DNA of 64,000 nucleotides, taken from assembly GCA_905160935.1 (NCBI GenBank), contig CAJHZI010000270.1, positions 505,001-569,000 on the forward strand. Reading direction: 5' to 3'. The notes beneath the pieces were generated by a model that did no database searches, was not told the origin of the DNA, and saw only the letters and a program-made list of their open reading frames with translations. This stretch comes from Enchytraeus crypticus (lineage: Eukaryota; Annelida; Clitellata; Enchytraeida; Enchytraeidae). A program made the position numbers and the translations under genes. This document shows, in pieces, positions 46,562-61,500 of this stretch. Position 1 is the stretch's first letter; the number at the start of each line of letters is the position of its first letter.

Positions 46562-49500
46562 ATTTGTAATATATGTAATATTAAAACATTTGAATATTTT
46601 AAATAGTGCCATTAATAGTAAATATTAATTAAGATGTGTTTCTGTAGGTATACACACAGCATATATGTATGAACAATATGTGTGTTATGACACAGTGACT
46701 GGTGGTATAGAGTGATACGGTGACTTATGGTATAGAGTGATACGGTGATTTACGGTATAGGGCGATAAGGTGACTTAATGCTTAGAGTGATACAGTGATT
46801 TAAGATATAGAGTGATACGGTGTTTAAGGTATAAAGCGATGCTGTGACTATGGTTATATAGTGATCTATATTATAGAGTTATACGTTGACTTATGATATA
46901 GAGTGATACGGTGACTTATGGTATAGAGTGATACGATGACTTATGGTATAGAGTGATACCATGACTTATGTTAATGAGTGATACGGTGACTTATAGTATA
47001 GACTATAGAGTGATACAGTGATTTATGGTATTCAGTAATACAGTATGGAGTGATACAGTATAGAGTGATACAGTATAGAGTGATACAGTGATTTATGGTA
47101 TTGAGTGATACAGTATAGAGTGATACAGTGATTTATGGTATTGAGTGATACAGTAGAGAGTGATATAGTGATTTATGGTATTGAGTGATACAGTATAGAG
47201 TGATACAGTGATTTATGGTATTGAGTGATACAGTAGAGAGTGATATAGTGATTTATGGTATTGAGTGATACAGTATAGAGTGATACAGTGACTTTTGGTA
47301 TTGAGTGATACAGTATACAGTGATACAGTGATTTTTGGTATTGAGTGATACAGTATATAGTGATATAGTTATTTAAGGTATGGAGTGACACGGTGTGACT
47401 AATAGTACGGAATGAAACAGTGTATTTTGTTATACCGTGACTTATGGCATTGAGTGATATGGTGACTTATGGTATAGAGGAGAATTTTGACATTGGGTGA
47501 TTAGGCTACTAACAGTATAGAGTGATACAGTGACTTATGGTATAGAGTGTTGTGGTGACTTGTGGTATAGAGTGTTGGGGTGACTTATGGTATTGAGTGT
47601 TGTGGTGACTTATGGTATAGAGTGTTGTGGTGACTTATGGTATAGAGTGTTGTGGTGACTTACGGTATAGAGTGTTGTGGTGACTTATGGTATAGAGTGT
47701 TGTGGTGACTTATGGTATAGAGTGTTGTGGTGACTTACGGTATAGGGCGATGCCTTGATCTATGATATAGAGTGCTACGGTGACTTATGATATGGAGCCA
47801 TAGGTTGACTTATGGTATAGAGTGATAAGGTGACTTAATGCTTTGATTGAGATGTTATTGTATTGCATAAAATGCAGTGGTACGGAATATCATTGTGAAC
47901 ATAGAACAAAGCCGTTCGATATATCAGAGTTGAGCATATCATACAGCGGTACGGTATATCATAATATAGCTTTGAATACGGCGGTACGGTATATCATATT
48001 AGTGCATAGAATACAGCAATACGGTACACCATAGTAGAGCATAGAATGCTCTACTATGACATACAGCGGTGCTGTATGTCATAGTAGAGCATAGAATGCA
48101 GAATTGCGGCATGTCATAGAAGGGCATAAAATATAATGGAGCGGTGTATTATAGTAGAGCATAGAATACTGCGGTACGGTGTATTACAGCATATCATAGT
48201 AGATCATAGAATACAGCAGTATTTCTATGTCATTTTAGAGTATAGAATGAAGTGGTACTGTATATCATAGTAGAGCACTGAATACTGTTATACAGTATAT
48301 CATAGTGGAGCGTAGAATGCAGCGGTACAGTATGCCATAATAGAGCGTAGAATATAGTGGTACTGCATATCATAGTAGAGCATAGAATACTGTTATACAG
48401 TATATCATAGTGGAGCGTAGAATGCAGCGGTACAGTATGCCATAATAGAGAGTAGAATATAGTGGTACTGCATATCATAGTAGAGCATAGAATACAGTGG
48501 TACGGTTCATTATAGTGGAGCATAGAATACAGTGGTATGATATATCGTAGTAGAGCATAGAATACAGGAGTACGGTATATCATAGTGGATCATTGAATAC
48601 TGATGTACGGTATGTCATAGCAGAGAATATATCACCACTTTGCGGTATGTCATAATAGAGAATAGAATACAGCTATACGGCATGTCATAGAGAATAGGTA
48701 CAGCTATGCCGTATGTCATAGTAGAACATAGAATGCAATGGTACTGTATTTCATATTATAGCATAGAATGCAGTGGTATGGTATGTGAGAGCATAGAACT
48801 CAGCGTTGTGGTATATCATAGTAGAGCTTAGGATACTGTGATACGGTACATTATGGCGGAGAATAGAATACAGCGGTAAAGTATATCATGGTCTAGCATA
48901 GAATACAGTGGTACGGTAGGTCATAATAGAGCCTAGAATACAGTGGTACGGTAGGTCATAATAGAGCTTAGAATACGATATGTCATAGTAGAGCATAGAA
49001 TACAGTGGAACAGTGTAGCATACTAGAGTATAAAATACAACGGTACGGTACATCATAGTAGAGCATAGGTTACTGTGGTACGGTATATTATGGCGGAGAA
49101 TAGAATACAGCGGTAAAGTAAATCATGGTCTAGCATAGAATACAGTGGCACGGTAAGTCATAATAACGCATAGAATACAGTGGTACGGTTTGTTATAGCA
49201 GAGCATAGAATACAGTAGTGTGATATGTCATAGTAGAGCATAGAATACGACGGTACGGTATATCGCAGTAGAGCATAGAATACGGCGGTACGGTATATCA
49301 CAGTAGAGCATAGAATACAGTGGTACGGTATATAGCAGTAGAGCATAGAATACAGCGGTACGGTATATCGCAGTAGAGCATAGAATACAGCGGTACGGTA
49401 TATCGCAGTAGAGCATAGAATACAGCGGTACGGTATATCGCAGTAGAGCATAGAATACAGCGGTACGGTATATCGCAGTAGAGCATAGAATACAGCGGTA

Positions 49501-52500
49501 CGGTATATCGCAGTAGAGCATAGAATACAGCGGTACGGTATATCACAGTAGAGCATAGAATACAGCGGTACGGTATATCGCAGTAGAGCATAGAATACAG
49601 CGGTTCGGTATATCACAGTAGAGCATAGAATACAGCGGTACGGTATATCGCAGTAGAGCATAGAATACAGCGGTACGGTATATCGCAGTAGAGCATAGAA
49701 TACAGCGGTACGGTATATCGCAGTAGAGCATAGAATACAGCGGTAAGGTATATCGCAGTAGAGCATAGAATACAGCGGTACGGTATATCGCAGTAGAGCA
49801 TAGAATAAAGCGGTACGGTATATCATTGTGAAGTATCGAATATTCAGCAGTTTTACGATATAGCATAGTAGAGCATAGATTTCAGCAGTACTCTCTATCA
49901 TAGTAGATTATCTTTATTTACAGCAAAAAAATAGTTTGATTCATTGAGTTTCTATTGCTGCAAATATCTTTGGTCAATTGTTATACTAATTATCTATATA
50001 GTTTAGACATTTGCTTTAAATTTTCTATTATAATTAGCTTGGAAAAATTGTAATGTTTTGTAGGAATTAGAGAGGAGCCAAACAATAAGTAAAGAATTGC
50101 TGGAAGAAGTTTTAGAAATATTGAAATCTTGTCAACACCTTTCTACACCAGAGTCCCTAACTGTCTCATGTGAGTCTGCAATTGTAACTTAATGTCATAT
50201 AGAAATCCAGTAACTCGCTTATAATATATCGAATAATAATATTAATAATAGTAATAATAATAATATTATTATTATTCTCTTAGTGCATTGCCTATTGGCA
50301 GGTCCATGGTATATAACACCTCCACTCTTCTCTCTCTTTCGCTTTCCTCTTCATATAATAATGTTAATAATAATAATAATAATATTAATAATAATAATAA
50401 TAATATTATTATTATAATTATTATAAAGAATCATAATTTAATTTATTAAATATTATTATTATGAACTGGATATATTAAATTAAAGCATTATTTTAAAAAT
50501 GGAAGTGTTTTCCATGTTTCTGGTTACGTCAGGACACTAACAGCGTCCACATAGTGTTTCTGAACCACATCGCGACCGTCACCTAACACGTCCGTGATCT
50601 CATTGTCGAGGTTCAACTGTTCACCAGTAATTTGTTCATTCAACTCTTCCAATTCAGTGTCCTGCAACTCACCGGGCTCGCTTTCCGCAACGTTATAAAT
50701 CCTTTCCACGATTCCATTAGCGGATTCTGCACGTTCAGACATAAGTCCCAGCGCCCTTCTCCCTGCCTCCCCTGTCGTATTCCGTGATAAACTCTGCAGG
50801 GAATGTCGAGGGGAAGCGTGACTGGGATTGGACGGGGCATGCCGCTGATTGCAGGGAGATCTGGACATATGGCTGGGTGAGGAGGGGTAGCCAGCCTGAG
50901 TACCAGAGGAGCCACCGCATTCGTCAGGCCTCTGTTCCATTGTCCTCTCGTGAGTCCCGTAGTTCTTAGCCTTCACTGTTTTAATGCGCCTCTGGTCGTT
51001 GTGATATGTAGCGACCCACGTTCGGTTCGTGAAAATTTCATTCATTCTCTTTACCACACTCTCTGACTCTTCATGCCCTTCGACAGGCTGACTGCTTAAA
51101 TTTCTCCGAGGATCGACCAATGACAGCCTCGATACCTGCCTCTTCCTACTCGAATGGAATTTATTCCTACCATCCCTGGAGGCACCCATGAGGGTCTCGG
51201 CCTTCGAGCATCTAGGGGACACGGCGTTGGTACGCCGTGGAGGACAGGGCTGAGAGGCGGCGGAGAAACGCTCCCTGAGGCTGTAGCCCAGGACTCCCTG
51301 TTATTATTATTATTATTAATAGTAACAAAAACAATATTAACAGAACTACGTTAGAATCATTTATATACCTATTTTAAGATCAAGTTGGACTGGTTTAATG
51401 GTTATGACAGATTATTAACGATTTTTTCCATGGTAATTCATATTATTGCTATTGATAGCGCCAACTGGCGGCAAACTTCATACAGGATTAACTTTCCATG
51501 AACCCGATTGATATCCCTCATTTGCTGACTGACCGGGGCTTTGAACTTGGGCCACTTGCATTCGAGGCGAACACTGAAACCGTTATGCCAAATCTCCTAC
51601 CTTTCTGGCTGGAGCTAGTGGCTATGTTGATAAGATATTTGACCGCGGATCGGTGTAGGCGGGTTCAAATCCTGGACTAATCCGTCACAGACATCGCTTT
51701 CGAGTGAGGAGACTGACGTTAACATTTTTGTACCTTCATGCTATATTTATATTATTACGTATCACAATATCTGGGTACATTTAAAGCTAATTCTCACTTG
51801 ATACTTGTAATATAGTGTAAAGCCTACTTATCTATTTTTTTCATGCCTAAATACCTATTTATTTTATAGCATGATCGTTTAGGTTTTATGAGTGCGGATA
51901 TGTAAATGCGGATGTCAAATTGAGAGAGGTATTGATGTTGAACTCAGATTTACCTATGGCTTTAATATCAAAATTAGATATTTCTTCATTTTTAGTCGTA
52001 TGGTTAAACACGTGACGACCGTATGTGCTGCGGTACTTGCTTAGTTTCTGTTTTTGTAGTTTTCATTATATGCACCTTTTTTCCTTGGCTATTGGTAATT
52101 GTTACCCTTTGCTATTTATTTTTGTAATTGTTATATTGCTATTTAGGACATATTATAAAGGGGAATGGTTTGATAAAGGATGTAATAGAAGGAAGAATGC
52201 AAGGGAAAAGAATGAAAGGAAGACCAAGATCTTAGATGTTGAATGTTCTGATAACAAACACATATATAGAGATGAAAAGGTAGGCTGAGGATAGAATTGG
52301 TTGGACAGTTATATGCCATGAACCTGCCGTTAGGCCATGCACTAAAATAAATAGACCTTTTGTTACTTAATTTGCTATTATTCGTTGTGAACCATATCAT
52401 TTCCTTCATAATATATTTGAAATTTTGTTAATAATTAGCAATTAGGTAATTATTGGATTTGCACAGATTTGGAATCACATGAAATATTAGCAGTTTGGAG

Positions 52501-55500
52501 ATCAGTGGAGGATTACTTTAAACTACCTGTTTGTTATAAGCTGTACCAAGGTAGGCTATAATAAAATGAACTTTATAATAGTAGTATTTATTTTAATAAA
52601 TGTGATGCAAATCGTCAATTAATAAAGTTCAAAATGTTGTGGTAGACTAGATTCTGGCATATGATCAAACTATTTGTGTTTAGAACTAGGACTCAAACTG
52701 AATTCCTAAGTAGTAACAATTTAACAAAATATTTGTGTACAAGAAGTCAGATGATGAAATCCAATTTTAATCACAGTGAATTGTGTATCTATAAATTTTC
52801 GATATTGATAAGAATATTGCTGAGTACGAAATGGTACGAAATTGGAACAGGTAAGGAGTTTCAAATATTTGGGTCATACTACGTGTATAACCGATGATGG
52901 GAAATGTGAGACGGAAACATGCAGTAGGATTGCACAAGCAAAAGCGGCCTTTGGTAGTAGAAAAGAACTATTAACAAAAAGTCTAAAGAAAGACACAAAG
53001 ATAAAGATAGTGAAAACTTTGGTTTGGACCACGCTATTTTATGGATGTGAAACATGGACCTTAAGGAAGGAAGATATTAGGAAACGGGAGGCATTGGAAA
53101 TGTGAATTTGGAGAAGAATGGAGAGGATTAGCTGGACTCAAAATGTTACAAATGAGGAAGTCCTGGAGAGAGTTGGCACAGATAGACAGTTGATAAGTGT
53201 ATTAAGAAATAGGAAGAAGAGATGGATAGGACACATTCTAAGGGAGGAAGGTCTATTAAAAGAGGTCATAAAAGGTAGAATGGAAGGAAAAAGAGGCAGG
53301 GGCAGGCCGAGATTAGGTATGATAGATTATTTAAAGACCCACTCATATGAGGAAATGAAGAGGAAGGCGGAAGACAGAGAAGAGTGGAGGCGTTATGTAC
53401 CATGGACCTGCCAGTGGGCAGTGCACTAAGAGAGAGAGATTGCTGAGTATTGTATTTATAATATTATAATGCTCTTACGCCTTTATTTAAATTTATTGCT
53501 CATTTAGGTTGTATCATCTTTTAAATCAGAAATAAAAAGTTGAACTGTAGGCTTATTTGTTTAAGTGAATAAAATTGTATTATTCCTTGTTTTCTTCATT
53601 TGTTAGAACGAAATACGATACTAGTAATTGTTAGTACTATTCTTTTAGTGGTACAATCATTTTATCTGAACAATTATTTTATTGGTACTACATTCTTTCC
53701 CAACCAGGAAATGGTCATATTCTCTTTGAGTATGTGCGATTTCAATCAAATTTATTAAATTTAATTTTTCCATATTTAACATTCGAAAGATTATTTCTTA
53801 TTTTGAAAATACATCATTTGTTGTACTGTATTTTAGATAATCGGTGCATCTATCATGGTTCTGATACAAAATACATACTACGAGAGCTCATACCAAACAT
53901 TGAATATAGTTTCCAAGTGCGAGCTGTTACACAATACGACGAGAGTGATCTCCGTCAACCGATTGTATTTTGTACTACTGAACAAAAAACAGAGCAAAAT
54001 GAAGGTGTGAGATAAATAACTTTAAAGTTTCTTTCCATTTTTCGGCTGTAATCACAATAAAAATTACATAATTATTTTAGATCATAATGAGAAAATCTTT
54101 TGTTTATGAAAATTTACTGGATGTAAAATTTTCCATATGAAAGTAATACTTTTTATATTCGGTTCATGAAAAATGTTCTCATTATTATAGAATGAGGGCG
54201 ATTTGCTAAGAATGGGAATTTAATTCTATATTGACTGAGATAGCGCAGTACATAGTGAACGTATGCACTAGTAAGCATATTTTATAAGCTTCTATGATCA
54301 TTGCTTATCTGCATAATTTTTATTTTTATTATATTTTTATTTTTTCCCCGTGTTGTGTCCGGGTTGTTTGAAGAATTGACCAACCGGTGACTGCATGTGT
54401 CGTAGTAGGTTGGTATGGATCTTAGTAAGCACTAAGAAATTTCTACAAAAATGTAAACGAATGGAAAAGTCTCAAATAGGGGAGTGACAGATGATATTAT
54501 GTAGGACAGAGAGGATTTGAGACAGTCTCTTCGTATCCCGACCCAAGTTAAACTGGGATTCAAGGGAAGATGATGATGATTATGTTTCTATTTTTAGGTA
54601 TTGGATCCCCGACTGATCTTTTAATTCTATCTCAGAGACCCACTCAGTTAAAAATAACCTGGCAGCCCCCGGAATATAACGGGCTTCAGGATATTAAGAG
54701 CTATTCTGTCATTCTAGGTATGTCTATTCATTTTCAATTCTTAAAATCCTTTCTTCATTAATTATAATTATGCTAAGGCGCCGTGCTATTACTAGTGCCA
54801 GTGGCGACGTCGGTAAGATACTCGATCACGGATCAGTATGTGCGTGGTTCTAATCCTGGGCTCGCCCGTCACTGACATCGCTTTCGATTGAGGAAACTGA
54901 CATTAACCATAGATTTTTAATCATGACACTTGCTATTAGTTTTTGCATTACAAATGTTGTTAGATTAAACTTCTTTCTTTTCTTGTCATGGTGGTAGGAT
55001 ACTGCAGACTGAAGCCCATGATTTTAATATTTACTTATATGTTACTTAGGATTTTGTTGTTTTTCAAATTTATTACTTGCGCATATATCAATGTTTCTAC
55101 TTCTACTGTGTATATATTGTTTTGATTAAAGTCATTGTTTTACCGTCTGAGTCTCGAAAACTTGGCAACGTTATCACTATTTGTACACTAACATAACATA
55201 ATTAAATTATAAAATATGGATGTGTATCCTTTTAAATTGTTTGTTAGATGGTGAACTATACGAAAATACTACTGAGACGGTATCTATCATCTCTGGACTT
55301 GACCCTTCCACGTCTTATAACATATCAGTTAGTATTCACCATTATTATAGTTACTAATTACTATCAGTTAATCATCATTATTCGTCATCATTATTAGTCA
55401 TCATTATTAGTTATCACTATTAAATATCAATATTATTTTTCAATATTAATCTCCAATAATAGTCATCATTATGAGTCGTCATTATTAGTAATCAGTATTA

Positions 55501-58500
55501 GTGGAGAGGATATGGCGTGACGGTTAGAGAGATCGCGTCCTAGGCAAAATTTAACGGCCTAGATTCCATGCCCAGGTCAGTCAGCACGCAACCCACTGCA
55601 CGTGAGCATAGGCTCAACGTAATAACTCAGGACTTGCTCAGCCGAAATATTTCACTTTATAAATGTGAATATTACTGGCACCTACCGAACGACCGAATTT
55701 CACAGATAATTAAAAGAATCTACCATACTCGTTCAAAAGTAACTCGTAACTTACATGACAGCCAAGTCATGGCTAAACGATGGTTGAACGAGTTAAGAAG
55801 AAGATTAGTCATCATTTTTGTCATCATTATTAGTCATCAGTTTATTATTTGAAGTGAATTTGAATTACTTAACAAGCCTTAGTTTAAAACTCGAATAGTT
55901 TATTGTCTAATAGTTTATAGTTTAATTTGCGCTAGTTGTTAATACACAAGAAACTGACGTTAAACTGTCTTTAGCTTTGAGCTTTGAAATTAATAAATCA
56001 ATTTCAAACTTTGTTGATATAATCTAATATTAACGTTTTAAAGTTGAATTTATCATGCAGTAATGGCGTTTGAACAGTACATGGGTTAGAGAAACGATTG
56101 GTTCAGGAAGCATAGTCTGTTATACCTGCGAATAATTAAATTAACAATAGTTAACGTGGTAGATGGTGTCCTAACCTAACAGCTAGCTGTAAATAATTGT
56201 TCTGTCTAAATTTCGTAGCTTGCAAAGTCTTGATCTTTTATCATGTAAAATTAGTTTATTGATTAGCAATATGTTGATTCTGTTACCAGGTTGCATGTAA
56301 CACGGATAGAGGACAAAGTGAACCCAGCTCTATATCTTGTCAGACTGCTGACTCTGGTAAAATATTTTTAAGTTCTTGTCGCTTAACTACGTCTATATGT
56401 CTGATCAAGGTATAATTCTCACAGTCCACAGCTCGGTGATTATAGAGCCATCTCTTAGTTAATTACTGTGATCAAATCATTAGTCATGAGTGTAAAGCTT
56501 TATTGTTGTCGAAGAACAGTGAACAAGATATAGCTGCTATTCAGTCATACAATATTCAGTTTCATTACTTGAAAATAACATACTTGATATTTATTGGATA
56601 GGTTTTCCTTTACTTCATGTCATCTGTATAGTTGTATTATCTATACAGATGGTTGAGTCAAGTCAAATTCTGACCCGATTATAGTATGATCTAACATACT
56701 GTCATTGTAAACAGGTTACCACCATTTAAAATTATTTTGAGTTTTCACTTGCTAGTATCTGGCTATTTCTTAATTTGAAAATATTCAATTATATGGCTAC
56801 CAACGGTTTTACAGTAATTAGTAATGTAATAAAAAGATTGTATTGCAGACTCAGGTAGACTCTGCTATAGCTACTAATTATGGTATTACCGAACTAATTA
56901 CTCTGGATCTGTTATGGCCGGTAGCCTCTTGTGTATTGTTATTTGTTTATCTAACTACATGCACATTTCTATTGTTTTGTATATATATTCTGTGCTGTGA
57001 TGAACAAATATACCATACTAAACGACAAAAAAGTGAATGAGGTCGAATTCTGAAACGATTATAGTATGATTTAACATACTCTCATTGTAAGCAGGTTACC
57101 ACGCGCCCTCTAAACCAGAGGTAACGATTCTATATCTAACATACTGTCATTGTAAACAGGTTGCCACGCGCCCTCTAAACCAGAGGTAACGATTCTATAT
57201 CTAACATACTGTCATTGTAAACAGGTTGCCACGCGCCCTCTAAACCAGAGGTAACGATTCTATATCTAACATACTGTCATTGTAAACAGGTTGCCACGCG
57301 CCCTCTAAACCAGAGGTAACGATTCTATATCTAACATACTGTCATTGTAAACAGGTTGCCACGCGCCCTCTAAACCAGAGGTAACGATTCTATATCTAAC
57401 ATACTGTCATTGTAAACAGGTTGCCACGCGCCCTCTAAACCAGAGGTAACGATTCTATATCTAACATACTGTCATTGTAAACAGGTTGCCACGCGCCCTC
57501 TAAACCAGAGGTAACGATTCTATATCTAACATACTGTCATTGTAAACAGGTTGCCACGCGCCCTCTAAACCAGAGGTAACGATTCTATATCTAACATACT
57601 GTCATTGTAAACAGGTTGCCACGCGCCCTCTAAACCAGAGGTAACGATTCTATATCTAACATACTGTCATTGTAAACAGGTTACCACGCGCCCTCTAAAC
57701 CAGAGGTAACGATTCTATATCTAACATACTGTCATTGTAAACAGGTTGCCACGCGCCCTCTAAACCAGAGGTAACGATTCTATATCTAACCTACTGTCAT
57801 TGTAAACAGGTTGCCACGCGCCCTCTAAACCAGAGGTAACGATTCTATATCTAACATACTGTCATTGTAAACAGGTTACCACGCGCCCTCTAAACCAGAG
57901 GTAACGATTCGCGGACGGTTCGAGCTGTTCGTCTCGTGGAAACCCCCAGTGGTACCACTGGGCAGAATAACTCGTTACGAGTTGTGTGTAGATGGTAACG
58001 CTGTGTACTCGGGTACTGATCTGCATCACACAATCAGCAGGCTTAAACCAGACACTGAGTACACTATTACGGTATTACATTTCTATTACGTTATTGTATT
58101 ACATTTCTATTACATTGAGTATAATATATTTAACTTTACAAATCATCATCATAATCTTCTTCTCAGACGAATGTAATTGTTTAAAAATATAATAGTTTCT
58201 AAATATTATAGTTAAAAGAAAATCTAGCATAGGAAAAATATTTGCATTAGATAAATGTGAAGATTATTTCTAGGGTTATGATATTTACATAGATCAGATT
58301 TGCGTAAAACTTTCTTGAAGTATTAGTTGAAGGTTGAAGAAGCCTTGATAAAAAGCTAGACGGCTAGTAGACGGCTAGTAGAATCAAACACATCTTCTCT
58401 GGCTTTCATTATATTAAATAGGCCAAATTTTTATGTCTTCTAATTTAGTACTAATGAATATATTTACATAAATATAACTACTTATGCTTGATGACTTGAC

Positions 58501-61500
58501 TAGAAGAAGTTATATTTATTATTTATTTACACAAATATAACTACTTCTATGAAATCAATTAGTATCTATAATGTTGTTGTGAAATCGGTGTATTTTCTAC
58601 TTAGGTATCTGTAATTACGAGCGAAGGAAAATTTGAAAGCAAACCGACCAGAAAGAAAACTGCAAAAGACGAATGTAAGTTAAATGTTTATGTAGCATAG
58701 CAGTGAAATGAAAATACAAATAGTCATGAAGTGCTTCATGTCAGCAAAGCATTCAGTCAAGTAAAGTCATCACGTCATCAAGTCATTCAGTCAAGTCATC
58801 AAGACATATCAAGTCATTCAGTCAAGTCAAGTCATCCAGTAATCAAGCTCTTTAATTTTACGTGATTTTCCTTGGGTGAAGTAGTGTTGGTGATACAAAT
58901 CAACTTTGAGCTTCTGTGACGTCAAAGATATATTTTACCAAATTCAAATACTCAAAATATTTACCTGAAATAGGAAAATAGTTAAAATAATAAATTACAT
59001 AATTTGAATAAAAATCGATACTTACTTCGCAACTACACATGTTTGAAAGGGGTAACTAAAGTATTTTAGAGACTTGAACTCTTAAAGTTAATACTAGTAA
59101 TAATAATAGCAAAGATTTAGCTTTCGTTTCCTTATACAAGGATGATGTCAGGAACATCCCGGCATCGCATGTCACTACAATCGATTCACCCATTATCATC
59201 ATCTTCCATTGAATAGCAGCTTAGCAAGGATTGGGATTTTTTGACTTACTCAAATTATCTAAAAGTAAAAATATGTGATGAAGAGAGAAAAGGAGGTCCT
59301 AAACGAATATTGCAATAGTTTGCTTTGCTATTTTACAAAAAATTTAGATCAGATAAGATATGGAATGGCGTAACACTTGTGATCTTTGATTTGATCATAA
59401 ATATAATATTTGATCATAAATATAATATTTGATCATAAATATCATATTTGATCATAAATATCATATTTGATCATAAATATATCTTTAGATTGAAAAGCTA
59501 AGACTCCTGAGGCGGTCTCCCATTGGCTCTTCTTCAGCTTTCATCATCATCATCATCTCTTGAATCTTAGTTTATGTAGTCTTCGGGATACGAATAGATT
59601 TTTCATTCGTTTTATAGAAACATTTCTTCAACTTTCGAATCGTCTCTTAAGCTATACCTAACTTTTGTTATTTTCTAAAGTACTCCAAATACAGCATTGT
59701 CGATATCAACACAGCCGTAAGCGTTACCGGTTGTTTCTCATATAGCGTTACCGTTAGCTTCAATACTATATAGTATATATGGAGCATATAGTAATAATAT
59801 TAATATTATAACATATAGTGAGCTATTATTCTGGAGTATAAAAATACTGTAGCTATTGTCCCATCTGGAGACATTGATCCAGTTATTGCGACGATTACTG
59901 AAAAATGGAAAAATCACAGTAATATTTCTTTTTAGTTGAGCAAGGATATTCTAATTAATTTTCAGTTATCTCGACCCAAACTAAACTGGTATTCAAGGGA
60001 CGACGATGATGATGATGATTGAGGAACGAAATCAGTTGCTGAAATTACTAATCCATTATGATTAGGTATGTGCGGAGTTCAAATCCTGGGCTCGCCTGTC
60101 ACTGACATCTTTTTCGAGTGAGAAAACTGACGTTAATCTTAGCTTTACCAGCTTTTTATTATTTTTGTTTCAGTTGAAAAAAGGAAGTTAGAGAGCCTGG
60201 AGAACATGACGACAGAGCGGAAGCACAGAAGATCAGTGACGAGCGACACTGGTCACACTGTGCCTCGCACTCGACGTCATCTCTCTCCCATAGACTCTCA
60301 CTGTACCGCCTCTCCTAGGCGTCTTACAGACCCCGTGCTATCAGGCGGGCTCCAGTCCACTCATCCCGTCAGGTCTGAGAGTAGACCCAATCCTCGAGAT
60401 GTGGTGAGAAGAAGAAGCACAATCGACGATATATTGAAAGCCGTGAAGGTTTGCTACTCCCTGTTTTCTTCTTGAAGAAAATTTTCTCCCTTTGAAGATA
60501 TTTGTATCTAGAAGTATGTTTTCGTATCTACCGAAGCAGGTAAGAGAGTTTTCAAGGCGCCATAAGAAGCGTCTGCACTCGTAGTGCAATCGTTATAACG
60601 TGAGTCGGATATACAGATAAAGCGGTTCACGTATTGGAATATTTTTGTCAACCAGTGAGAGAGCGCAGATTTAAAACTGTTCTCGGAGTTGGTTGGAACA
60701 AGTTTATCGATCGTATTTACAGTCCTTAACGAAGTTCATATTTTATGCTGTTTTCGGCTTGATGCTTAAGATAATGTGCTAATTAAAATAGTAAACTAAT
60801 AAATAAATAAATAGTAAACTATGCCGTATCTAATTTTTTTGGTGAAGGCATTGGAAGTGTGTAGCTCAATTTATTATTTTGATTAAAGCTAATGTTATCG
60901 TCAGTTTCCTCACTCGAAAGTGATGTAAGTGACGGGCGAGCCCAGGATTTAAACCTCGCACATACTGATCCGCGTTCGACTATCTTACCGACATCGCCAC
61001 TGCCTCCAGTCAGTGAAGATTGAACTGGATTTAGACAGTTAAGATTTTCACTTATCTTCAAAAAGCGACATTTTTAATCATTTGTTTTTAACTACGCTTA
61101 TCGCTATTACTTTTTAATGCTGATTACTAATTTACAACCGTATTTCTTTCAGCACGTACAGTTTTTTAGTTGTGATTCCGGCGCTGCATCCTGCTATAGT
61201 CTGCCATCATACATTCACTCCAGAAACCTTGGTAGCGATTTTCTATTCCTTGAATGTCTTGATGAAACGGTTCATCACAGTCTTGCACCCAGGTTTTCTG
61301 GAACCAATTTTAGGTGTGAGTCCAAGAAATGTGTGTCTAAGGACATTCGAAAACCATCTCATCTTATGTAACTAGCAAATTCTTTGTCTGTAGTCTGAAG
61401 ATTTGCGGTTTCTCAACAAGATTTCATAGATCAATCTAAAACTTACCGTGCTTGTTAGCTTTAAAATGTGGAGGCTCTTATCGAAATCGTCATCTCTCAA

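Noticed and set aside
49158-49901. A 247-residue open frame on the minus strand and three others in the same stretch
   Set aside because: They are periodic translations of the 35-bp minisatellite, open in all frames. There is no start context, codon signal or splice support.
55568-55852. A 94-residue + frame
   Set aside because: It starts in a SINE-like head and ends in ATT-rich simple sequence; there is no splice or family support.
57095-57874. CRISPR-like regular array
   Set aside because: Repeats are directly adjacent with no unique spacers, and the unit carries eukaryotic splice signals.
61117-61371. Extra exon of the ARM/FN3 gene after the acceptor near 61,152
   Set aside because: The frame is compatible but the sequence coincides with an antisense transposon relic, and splicing directly from 60,448 to 63,524 keeps phase.
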